From Cryptomeria japonica (taxonomy: Eukaryota; Streptophyta; Pinopsida; Cupressales; Cupressaceae), in contig NC_081415.1 in the NCBI RefSeq assembly GCF_030272615.1, positions 374,499,392 to 374,559,391 on the forward strand: 60,000 nt of DNA, given 5' to 3'. Positions 35,547-44,739 of the stretch are shown one piece after another. The position numbers and the translations under genes are program-made. Position 1 is the first letter of the stretch. Each line of letters begins with the position of its first letter. Under the pieces are notes generated by a model. The model ran no database searches, was not told where the DNA came from, and saw only the letters and a program-made list of their open reading frames with translations.

Positions 35547-37250
35547 ATGCACGAAACGAGGTCAGCCACAAAAGGACAACCTTTATTCCAGTTAGATTTT
35601 TCTCAACAAAAGAACAAAAACAAAGAAGAATTCATGAATGAATTCATGAGAGAAAGGTACAATCAGTATAAGCATGAAAACAACCAACATTCACCTTTAA
35701 GAGAATAGGATAAAGCAACTACTTCAAGCCCAGTAAACGAGGATTTGGTTGCAGCATATAAAGCCCAAAAGGGCCGATATCAAATTCCCCCTGGTTTCAA
35801 AAATCATGAAGCACGATCCAGACAAAACACACCGCCTTCATCGGGATCAAGTATGGCAGATCCTGTAGATAGATTTACAGATTTAACTAGACAAATGATG
35901 GAGGTAGCTACTGAAATGAGAGATTCAGGAAGGACTCAGGAATGTTTGGAGCTATGTGCTAAATTAGGCATAAATGTTGGTGAGGACGACTTTAATAAAG
36001 ATGTAAACAATTACAGAAAAAAATGTGCTCAAGGAGTGAGTAAAATGAAGAGTAATAATTTTAAGGCTTATGAGAACCCCTTGTTTGGTAACAAAAGGGA
36101 TGATCATGTGCAATCCAGTGCATCACCAGCCCAGCCAAATTTACATAAAAACTTTGCTGCTCATAACCAGTTTCCGCCTCCAGGTCAATTTTATAACCAA
36201 CATCCACCCCGTGATCAATTTCAATATCAGTACCAGAATCAATACCCATTTCCTTATCAAAATCAAATTCCCTTATATGGTAACATGAACCAAAACTTTG
36301 GGAATCCTCATGGGGGACATGGGCTAATGAATATGGAACAAATGAGGCAGTTTGATTTCTTGGGAATGATGGTATACCCATATCCTATCCCAAATGAAAT
36401 TAGGACTGCAATACCAAGATTCACTGGAAGTAATGCAATTTCAGGGGAAGCTCATTGTAAGGCCTTTGATGTAGTGATAGAGGATTTTGGTTTACCACAT
36501 GAAGATGTTAAGATCAGGTTATTTATGCAGTCATTAATAGAAGATGCAAGAGATTGGTTTAGGACATTGCCTGATGCATCCATTAGAAGTCTTGCAGAGT
36601 TCAAAAGCTTATTCCTTGAACAGTATGGAGACCATAACAGCCCTAAATTTGCTTTGCATGAGATCATTAGCATCAAAAAAGAGCAAAATGAATCAGTGGT
36701 AGATTTCAACAAAAGATTTAACAGGTTTCTAAACAAAATTCCCAATAGGATGAAACCAATACCTGAGGTAAGAATTCTATATTACATCAATGCGTATGAT
36801 AGTAAAACAAATTATGAGCTGAGAACCAGAAATCCTAGAGACCTCCGGGATGTTATGAAAGATGCCATTGTTATAGAAAATAACAGGAAGGCTACTGGTA
36901 AAGTGGGAAGAAGAGAAGATACAAGGTTGTACTATCCAAAAGCACCCAAGGCTAATAAAGATGAGGATAAGCTTGACAAAGTTTTGAATGCTCTAAAAGA
37001 TTTATCTGTGAGGGTAAACAAAATAGAGAAGCAGCAATATTATCATCTTGAGAGGCCCAGATTGCATGACATGCCCTATAACACTACCTGGAAAGATGGA
37101 AAACCAGTCGACAGGAACCACAAAGATAACCAGCAAGTTCCAGATCCCTTGAAAAAAATAGTGAACTACACTCAAGATGATGACATGTGGTGTTATGCTT
37201 GCAATATGCCACATGCTCCTTCTTTGTGTGCTATAGCAAGAGGATTATAG
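35547..37250 (+). pseudogene. E4 gag (one internal stop)
   Basis: Gag would assemble the particle. The ATG at 35,547 gives 567 codons in one frame with a single TAG at 35,706-35,708; the 501 codons after that are open. The N-terminal third is Gln/Asn/Pro/Tyr-rich and disordered. The gag homology region lies at about 36,440-36,760 (GEAHCKAFDVVIEDFGLPHE, then LIEDARDWFRTLPDAS and FNKRFNRFLNKIP). A coiled stretch (DKVLNALKDLSVRVNKIEKQ) and a C-terminal CYACNMPHAPSLC follow; the last is a C-x2-C-x3-H-x4-C knuckle-like motif. A TAG ends it, but the same frame stays open for 140 codons beyond. Confidence 0.85.
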
Positions 37251-37670
37251 GAGGAAGAGAATGGTTATGAAGAGCATATGGGCGACCCGACTATTAACAT
37301 GATATCCTTTGTAGAAGAAGGAGGATCAAATTCTGTGAACATTGATCAATGCTCTGTGTTACCTGTAAATACCAACATAGGTGAAGGTGTTAAGCTCAGA
37401 ATCCCCACTGAAGAAGAAAAAAGAAGAATTACAGCTTATGCCATTGCACAAGCAAAAAGGACTTACGATTTGAGGAATAGAACGGTGAATCCAGAGCAAA
37501 GTAAACTTGCTAGTCTTTCTATAAAAGAAACTGACGAAACACCCAAGCAAACAAATAAAGCAATTAAAACTAAGGAAGTTGTACCGAAGAATAATACAAG
37601 GGGTCCTGATGTTCAAAAGGAAGAGATAGCGAAATTTCCTTTGGCACAACAAACACTCCACTTCATTTGA
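37251..37670 (+). pseudogene. E4 gag-protease linker in the gag frame
   Basis: After the TAG at 37,248 the gag frame stays open to a TGA at 37,668. The text is acidic and Lys/Gln-rich (IPTEEEKRRITAYAIAQAKR) with no enzyme motif. The protease frame opens at 37,630, one base over, giving a 41-base overlap. A one-base indel is the simplest reason; a programmed shift cannot be excluded from one copy. A minus-strand frame at 37,359-37,871 is a shadow. Confidence 0.6.
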
Positions 37671-38292
37671 TATTTCAAATTCATTAACACAATTAAAAGT
37701 TTCTGTTCCCTTAATGGAAATAATGAAGTTTCTTGAATACAGAGAAAAGACTCTTGAGATGATTTCAGGCGTCCAAAAGGAAAAGGTGAACGAACAAAAA
37801 CAAGAGGTTCCAAAAGGTAACAATAATGAACAAATGGCCCCAGTTATATATTTAGGGTCCACCATAACCAAAAACCCAACACAGGCAGACCCATTTTATC
37901 TCACTTTGGTGGTAAACAATAAAAAAGTAAAGAATTGTATGATCGACTCAGGAGCAGCCATAAATGTTATGCCTGTTGGAGTGATGAAAGAGCTTGGATT
38001 GGAAGTTGATACTACCTTTGGGAAGTGTTATGCCATGGACAACAGTTCGGTCCCAGTGGTTGGCATCATGAAGGATGTAGAATTCAAATTGGCAGCTTGT
38101 CTAGAAGCATCGTACAAAATAGATATTACAGTGGTGGATGTCCCTCCAAACTATGGGATGTTGCTATCTAGGCAATGGTCGAACATGATTGGTGGGTATG
38201 TGTAGTTAGATTTATCATATGCTACAATTCCAATCAATGGGCAGGAGGTAAAAATTAATAGGGAACCCCGGTCCACATATATCATAGAAGAC
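37630..38292 (+). pseudogene. E4 aspartic protease
   Basis: The frame reads FDISNSLTQLKVSVPLMEIM, then FYLTLVVNNKKVKNCMIDSG (active-site Asp at about 37,942) with AAINVMPVGVMKELGL, a good retropepsin-like site, then VVDVPPNYGMLLSRQWSNMI and GGYV before a TAG at 38,203-38,205. The same frame continues LDLSYATIPINGQEVKINRE into the next domain, so one stop (at a position that is Gln in similar proteins, from memory) is the only break. The triad is intact. Confidence 0.85.
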
Positions 38293-38850
38293 ATGGAAGA
38301 GTCAGCAAATCAAATATGCTTTTTGCAAATTGATATGGACAATTTCCAAGTGCAGTTGACAAAACCTAAGGTTGACGAGTGGATCCCCATTGAATCAGGT
38401 CTAGCTGGAAAGGATGATCAAGTGTGGAAAATGTTCTTTGATGGATCTTGTAGCAAGGAAGGGAGTGGGGCTGGAATCCTATTTATTTCACCCACAGGGG
38501 AAACCTACAAATATTCTTTCAAATTGTTATTTGAGTGCACAAATAACATTGCGGAGTATGAAGCCTTACTCACTGGTCTTAATATAGCAGTTAAACATGG
38601 AATTAGATTACTCAGTGTGTTTGGTGACTCGGAGTTAATAGTCTCACAAGTAAAGGAGAAGTATTCTTCAAAGCACTTAAGATTGAAACAGTATAGAAAT
38701 GCTATCTGGGATACTATAGAACTTTTTGATGCTTTTCAAATAAACTGTATAGACAGGTCAAAGAACATTATGGCAGACTTTTTGGCCAGTATTGCATTGA
38801 AGGATAATGATATAACACTAACTAGGATATCTGAAGTAGAAATGAAAGTA
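38293..38850 (+). CDS. E4 archaeal-type RNase H, upstream of RT
   Basis: This is part of the open frame 38,293-39,558. Visible catalytic positions: KMFFDGSCSKEGSGAG (Asp, about 38,440), NNIAEYEALLTGL (Glu, about 38,555), VFGDSELIVSQV (Asp, about 38,625) and KNIMADFLASIA (Asp, about 38,775). All four acids are present and there is no stop, so it is the best-preserved enzyme of the window. It matches the aRNH of E3 and has the same place, between protease and RT. It would remove RNA from hybrids during reverse transcription. It can no longer act in its natural polyprotein because RT is cut off. Confidence 0.85.
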
Positions 38851-39505
38851 AGACCATCTGTTCCTGACAACCTATATAATTGGCAAGTGTTTCAAAATGA
38901 TGCGGACCTGCTGAAATTCTTACAGTGTGCTGATCACTATCAGACTCAGGCCATAAATTTCAATGACTTTGTGGAAGAGACTGAAGGTAAAGAAACTTTA
39001 TTTGGACATGAAATCATACAACTAAAGTCAAATAAATTACCAAGAGGCCTAGTAGCATTGGAAAGGGCTTTCAATGATCAAGATGTGATTGAGGCTAAAG
39101 GATCAACTATTAAAGAAAGTGATGTGGAACAGGTCAATTTAGGAAGTGAAGAAACTCCTAGAAATGTTTTCATAGGGAAAAGGCTAACTCCTGCCATGAA
39201 GCAACAACTGATGACATTGCTAAGAAGATATAGAAACGTGTTCGCATGGTCTTATGAAGATCTCAAAGCCTATAGGGAAGATTTTTTTCAGCATGAGATA
39301 CCACTTAAGCCAGAAGCCAAACCATTCAGACAAAAGCAGAGGCCTATTAATCCAACACTGTTACCAAAAATGAGGGAAGAGATCATAAAAATGAAAGACG
39401 CAGGAATTATTGAACCCTGCAGATATTCCACATGGGTCTCTAACTTGGTACCGGTCAGAAAGAAGAATGGGGATATTAGATTGTGTGTGGACTTTAGAAA
39501 CTTGG
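38851..39505 (+). pseudogene. E4 linker and RT N-terminus, cut off at 39,500
   Basis: Linker text (NWQVFQNDADLLKFLQ; LKSNKLPRGLVALERAF; NVFIGKRLTPAMKQQL) leads to the RT lead-in FAWSYEDLKAYREDFFQ, FRQKQRPINPTLLPKM, STWVSNLVPVRKKNGDIRL and CVDFRNL. After RNL the frame runs into VRELIEWSNQ, which is the translated E2 LTR copy, not RT. The palm with the YxDD site is missing. The switch occurs within GAAACTTGG (39,497-39,505). Confidence 0.9.
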
Positions 39506-39631
39506 TTAGGGAGCTCATAGAATGGTCAAATCAAGTTTGTCCTGTAGGTAAAATTTAGGTGAGTTTTTGGGGGTTCAAAATAACTCCTATAGTTGAGGTT
39601 AAGTAGTTTTTGAAGGCCCACTTGATATACC
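39497..39631 (+). repeat. Second copy of the E2 3' LTR flank (135 bp)
   Basis: This stretch repeats 20,887-21,021 with one base difference noticed (CCTG for CCCG near 39,541). It ends in ATACC and is followed by the E3-type LTR just as in the first copy, 18,610 bp away. It is fused on its left to E4 RT. Confidence 0.9.
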
Positions 39632-42600
39632 TGATGTCACATGGATTTGCACCTGATGCAAGCTTCAAATTCCCACAATCTAGTGACACATTGGACTACT
39701 CTCAGGCTGTGGGTATCCTATTATGAGAGTAGACCTCTGGATTATAGGTCGGCTTCCTATTTGACCACCTAAAAATTAATGACTTCTTGACTAGAAAAGA
39801 GGTAGAAAGATATGCATAAAATAAAACTATAGATAAAAAGGTGATCCACCAATGACTAAAACTAACTTGCAAATGCTTACAAACCTCACAAAATACTCAG
39901 ATAATGAAGCTTTGTAATCTCACAACTCAAATATGCATGCTTGCAAAAATGATTCATATGAAAGGTTTAAACTTTTATATGTTTACAGGAGGAACACATT
40001 GATATTCCCACAACTTCAAACATTAAAAGTAACAACACATTCACTGACCTACACTATAACATGCTACATATGATCATAACACTGAGGCAATAAGATGAAA
40101 AGAAGGATTCTATAAAAATCATAAAAATTCACTCTAAGAACTCACACACAATGCTTGAACAACACAAATTTGAGAAGGGAAATGGACTTCTTTATTGATC
40201 AATAGGAGTTATATGCATTACAAATCTCAAAAACTCATAAGAAATGAGTTACAGGAGCATGAGTATCTTTTGCTACACAATCTCAAAACTCCAGAACCCT
40301 CCTCCCCCCAAAAAAGTGAAAAACAATCACTTATACAAAAGCTCGCAAAAATGAATTTTTGGCTCCAAGATGGATCAGTTGTCATCAATTCTAAGATTTT
40401 CTTGAAAATCAAAGGGCTTAACTAAGAGAGAAACTCTTCCAAAACTGCAAAAAAGAGTAGCCAAACTAAACACAACTTCATGTCATTTCATGCTAAGTTC
40501 ACCTGGACACTACCAATTACCTAACCATTTGATTTAACCATCAACACATAACAAAAACCATCAAGACTGCTGATGGTTTGTCGCTATGTCGCAAGGATTA
40601 ACCTTTATGCACCTTTTCATTGCAGTATAGCGATAAACCTCGGATCTTCAGGAACTTGTTTGGCTTTTAACCACTCTGCTTTTTTGCTTTTATCTCTCTT
40701 GTTGCTCTCTTCATCCTGGGCCCATGAGAACGAGTGACAATAATGAAATTTGAACCATTGAACCACTTTGAACGGGTTCAAATTTCAAGTTCAAAGTTGA
40801 CTTAAAAAATATAGACATTTGCTTGTCTGTAGACTTTTGCCACGTGTCAGCCTATGATTTGCTCATGGGTCCACTTTGTCTGCCATCTGGACTTGGTCTG
40901 CCTTGGTTCTTCATCTTCTCTCTACCACGTGGTACATCCTCATTTGTTTTGAGCCCACCTGGATGACCACCTCAACTGCCACCTCACCAGTCACCAAGTC
41001 GTATGAGATAACCAGCGAGCATCTTCATCATGCAGTATAGCGATGGTTGTTGATCTATCCTCAAACTGCTCGATCTTTAACCTCTTATCTTCTCACTTTT
41101 TCCACACGTGCTTTGTCTCCAAGTCACTATGATAACTAGAAAGCTTCTTTCTATAGCGGTATAGAGATAGGCCTTAGATCTTTTGGACTACCATTGATCT
41201 TTCTTGATCTGCTTGACCCTTACCTCTTCGTCCATCTGTGCCACATCTCAATCTCCAGTTTTCCAACTGATCCACCTGAGCACGGCCTCATCCACCACCT
41301 CAGCACCACCGGACCCATTGTTTTACTTTCATTTGTTCGGCATCATTCTTTCGACCAAACTACCTCCCTCAGCAAACAATTTTCATGTCTCATCAAAACT
41401 GCAGTTTCATTGATACATCTTATTTTGATAAAACTGATGCATTCGGTGAAACCATTTAGAGATCTATCGCAGCCAAGGTTTGTTCGACATTCACTTTGAT
41501 GGCATGCCACCTATCGCAAGGTGTGTCACCTTGTGATATGCTTAGACTTTTAGAACTTGAACCTTGAATTTCATCGAACACTTTGAACATCATTGAACTA
41601 TTTGAACTAGGTTCAAATGGTTCACAGTCTGGAGAAAGAGTATATGAAACATCATCTGTGATCGTGAAATAGAGCTGCTACAAAACACTTGATATGAATG
41701 TTAGCCCGAAAATGTTTTAGACACAACTTAGCACCTACGGTACCTAAATGAACACTATGAACTCTATTCAAGATGGTTCAAAGGGTTGAAGGGGTTCATG
41801 AGGTTCAAACAACTATTGAAACGTAATGCTAAGGATTTAGAAATGATTTACAGGAGGATTAGGGATTGAACCAAATATTTTTAAAAACTTAAGAGAATTA
41901 TATTTCTAATGTTTATAAATATTTTATGTTATAAAAAAAGAGTAATGGGGAAAGTGAAAAGCATAAGTGAAAAGGTTTTTCAAGATTCGGTTATAAAAAT
42001 GAATAATGATCTCATGTAGCTATTTATTGTGAAAGAATTGAGGGAGGTGGGGTTCTTCTTCTTTTTCTTTTCTTCCAGCAGCCTGTGGGTGAGGGAGAGT
42101 AGATTTTTATTTGTAAGGGAGGAGTTGAAGCTTTTCTAAGAAATGCTTTGTACAGAAAATATCAATCTTTGAGTTGATTTTCAGACATGAATAGAATGCA
42201 GATGATATCTTCAATCTTTCTGTTGCTGATATTCTTCTCATGACTGTGGCTCGACTTTGAGCCTTTGCAGTTGTTTATTAATGTATTTTCTGTTATAATC
42301 AATTGTGTATGTGGATTTATTACAAGTCTATGTGCTTGAAAGTAAGCCATATTGGAGCAACGACTTCCTCTACTAGTTTTTAGTCCAAGTGTTATCCATA
42401 AGTGCAAAAAATTAAACTTTGATTTAATGGTCTTCATATATATTTGTTTTGTAAGTCTTTGGCATTCATTTTCATGGTTATGGATGAATGTTATTTTCCT
42501 TTATTGCTTTTTGGTTAAAACCATATCAGCAATTTAATTCCTTGTAAATCTTCTAAGAGGGAGTTGTACCTCTCAATTCAGAGGAATATTATCGCTTCAA

Positions 42601-42717
42601 TGATAATATATCCAACTGTTAGTACTTTTTGTCCTTCATTCTGGGCATTTTGAGTTTATTTGTATAGTTATCTTCGAAGGACAAATCTATTCACTAACAT
42701 AGTGAAAATAGGTAACA
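39632..42717 (-). mobile_element. E3-type LTR, copy B (full length, 3.1 kb)
   Basis: It starts TGATGTCACA, ends GGTAACA, and has ATACC on both sides (39,627-39,631 and 42,718-42,722), so by itself it is a complete solo-LTR insertion in the E2 LTR. The first ~1.9 kb matches copy A; the last ~1.17 kb (41,545-42,717) has no match in copy A. An AATAAA on the minus strand (40,191-40,196) supports minus orientation. The U3-side part has 'ttgaac' repeats near 41,560-41,850. There is no coding region. Confidence 0.7.
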
Positions 42718-44466
42718 ATACCTATGGGTAAGGGACCTTTTTGAGCATAGAACCACTCACATGTGATTGTCAAGTCACTTCAAAAGTGATCTTTTCTTGA
42801 TGGACTAAAATCAGCTTCTAGAAGATTGAGTCTTGGTAAGACAACCTTCCATTCTTGTGTTGGATGCACTTCCCCACCTTACACTTACGTTTTTAGTTTC
42901 CTTTTTATAGAAACCTTGTAAGAAGGTTGGGAAGACCAACATATGAGATGTCACCATCCTCTTCCAAGGAAGTTGGAAAGTGTGAGGAGAGAGTCTACTT
43001 AGGAGAAAAATTTAGACTTAGAATTTTTATCACCCACTCTCCAATCTTGGAGATCAAGAATAGTTGAAGGAATTGAATTTTAAAGAAGAAAATGTAGGAA
43101 GGAAGCTTGTAGTTGGTGGATCTTGTTGGCTTGGGTTGGAGGCTCTTCATCAAATCTCTCATCTTATTCGATTGCATGAGTTAAGGTTGGTACATTGTCA
43201 CCCTTAGGACTAAATGCATTTTAGTTGTTCTTGTGAAAATTTGTATGTGTTAAAATCTTGTTTTTGAAATTTGAGTGTTGTGTTATTTTGAATATTGGTT
43301 GAGTTATTGCTTTTGTTGAATTCTTAAATATGTATTTTGTTATGGGAGTCAAGACCAAACTAACCCTTGGGAGGGTAGAGTAATCATGGGGTGAAGGGAG
43401 TTTGACATTCATAGGGTGTAGAGTCTCTCTTCCGGGAAGAGAGGGAAACAAGGATTTGGGATACTTGCTGCATTTTAATTGTTAGATTTGGGGGTCATAA
43501 GGGGTTTATTTTTGTGGTCATGAGAGACCAAGTTTGAAAGGGATTTTGGCCTTGTGATGGCCATGGGATATTGTTTTATACTTGCAGAGCTCCCCATTTC
43601 TAGTCCACCTTCACCCCACTTTAGAAAATGTCATTTTGATGGTTATGTGCTAAGCTTGGGATGGGAGTTTTGTGTTGAATGTATTCTCTTGTAGTCTGAA
43701 AATTATATGTGTGTATTGCTTGTTTATGACCTGTTTGGCACCTAGTTCTCCCAAGCTCGAGGGTGGCCTCTTGTAGGCCTAGGTTGGGAGGTGAGCCTCC
43801 ATGGTCACAACCAAAATAATATGTATTAGCAGGTTTGCTAATTGGATGTAGGAGATGAAAGAAGAAAAGACTTCTATGTGGCTTATTAAGTGATGTTTCT
43901 AGTTACAACATCAATATTGTATCAATTTATACTTATCTTCTAGTGTTTAATGAAATCTTAAAAAATGATTGTAAAGGGAAGGAAACAAATACATTTTTCC
44001 TCCCTACTATTGTGTTTCAAAAGAAAGTCCGTGTACAAAAAAAGGGGATATTGTTTCATTAAGCTCATGTGTTTAGATGCAAAGGAAAAGAGTCAAGAAA
44101 AGAATAATATTATTGTTGTATTTCTGATTTTGAATAAATACAAAATAGGAAAAGATTCATATTTTATTTATTATCAATAAAATGATGAGTTTTAGATTTA
44201 AAGTTATTGTCAAAATGAAGAAAACTTTGCAAAGCTCTAGATTTGTATTACATTTATTTACAATCTATTTAAACTCTTAGATAGTTTCATTACTTGAAAG
44301 CTCATTCTACAAAAGTAAAAAATAGGAAAAGATAGTATCTATTTACAACATTTTTATTGTATCAATATAAGAAAATTAAATTACTTGGACAAAGAAATAG
44401 ATTTAGATCCATTATTTTTTGTTAATGTGTTTAAATTTGTTTACTGGTTAGATTTAGATCCATTAT
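42718..44466 (+). mobile_element. E2 3' LTR, second segment (truncated)
   Basis: It is colinear with 11,740 to about 13,495 of the 5' LTR, beginning with the ATACC duplication. Similarity stops near 44,445; an 18-bp piece (44,398-44,415) is then repeated at 44,449-44,466, and E5 gag DNA follows. The terminal 1.9 kb of this LTR, including the microsatellite part, is absent. Open frames at 43,221-43,451 and 43,965-44,180 duplicate similar frames of the 5' LTR and are not genes. Confidence 0.85.
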
Positions 44467-44681
44467 ATTTTGATAATAGCCTCCAGTGCTTGATTGTTTT
44501 CTTGTTGCTCTTTCTTTTGATCATCCGTCATAATCCCACTAGGTGCAACATATTGAGTACCAACATTTTCCCAATATTGATTTCCTAGACTCTTGATATA
44601 AATTTTCATTCTATCACTCCATATTCTATAGTTCTCTCTATTAAAATTTGGACCTTCCTTCTTCATCAAGTTCTGCAACAT
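44463..44681 (-). pseudogene. E5 Copia gag, N-terminal fragment
   Basis: The minus frame reads GPNFNRENYRIWSDRMKIYI and NQYWENVGTQYVAPSG, the usual start of Ty1/Copia gag (the NYxxWxxxMxxxL block). About 70 codons remain; the rest of gag and pol is missing because the element is joined to E2 LTR DNA near 44,466. The start lies about 45 bases after the primer site, as is normal for Copia. Confidence 0.8.
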
Positions 44682-44726
44682 ATTTACCTCAAGTTGTTAG
44701 GCTTAGACCTTAGAGGACCTGAGACG

Positions 44727-44739
44727 CTCTGATACCAAT
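44727..44739 (-). other. E5 primer-binding site (tRNA-iMet)
   Basis: On the minus strand the bases read TTGGTATCAGAG, an exact plant Copia primer site. It follows the LTR end ...CCATCA (44,740 on plus) immediately and precedes gag. Confidence 0.9.

Larger units (their letters stand above)
30445..39500 (+). mobile_element. E4: Tat-lineage Ty3/gypsy element with ORF-bearing LTR, 3'-truncated
   Basis: The layout is a 4,972-bp 5' LTR (30,445-35,416), PBS-like site, gag, protease, archaeal-type RNase H and the beginning of RT, all on plus. It sits inside the E3 gag (candidate target bases CACTC at 30,440-30,444). It lacks the rest of RT, RNase H, integrase and the 3' LTR because DNA from the E2 flank is joined at about 39,500. 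Coding regions are only lightly broken compared with E2, which suggests a younger insertion. Confidence 0.7.
21022..42717. mobile_element. 21.7-kb composite insertion in the E2 3' LTR (E3 + E4 + second LTR)
   Basis: The insertion runs TGATGTCACA...GGTAACA and is framed by ATACC duplications. Inside are an E3-type LTR segment, the minus-strand coding region of E3, the plus-strand element E4 lodged in E3 gag, a repeat of the outer flank, and a second E3-type LTR. The flank copy at 39,497-39,631 also ends in ATACC, so 39,632-42,717 alone would be a complete solo-LTR insertion; the rest was added by recombination or comes from another haplotype. Confidence 0.75.
10859..44466 (+). mobile_element. 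E2: chromovirus-like Ty3/gypsy element, split by a 21.7-kb insertion
   Basis: The element comprises a 5' LTR, tRNA-Met-type primer site, gag-PR-RT-RNH-IN, polypurine tract and a 3' LTR. The 3' LTR is broken in two at 21,021/42,718 and lost beyond about 44,466. Primer type, very long LTR and a chromodomain-like C-terminus after integrase suggest the Tekay/Del side of the chromoviruses. The first ~170 bp of the two LTRs differ at about 17 positions by eye, so it is an old insertion. All coding domains carry stops, mostly TAG, so the element is not autonomous. Confidence 0.75.

Noticed and set aside
37359-37871. 170-codon minus-strand open frame
   Set aside because: Antisense of the E4 gag-protease linker; Phe/Cys/Ser-rich text is the reverse of Lys/Glu/Thr-rich coding DNA.
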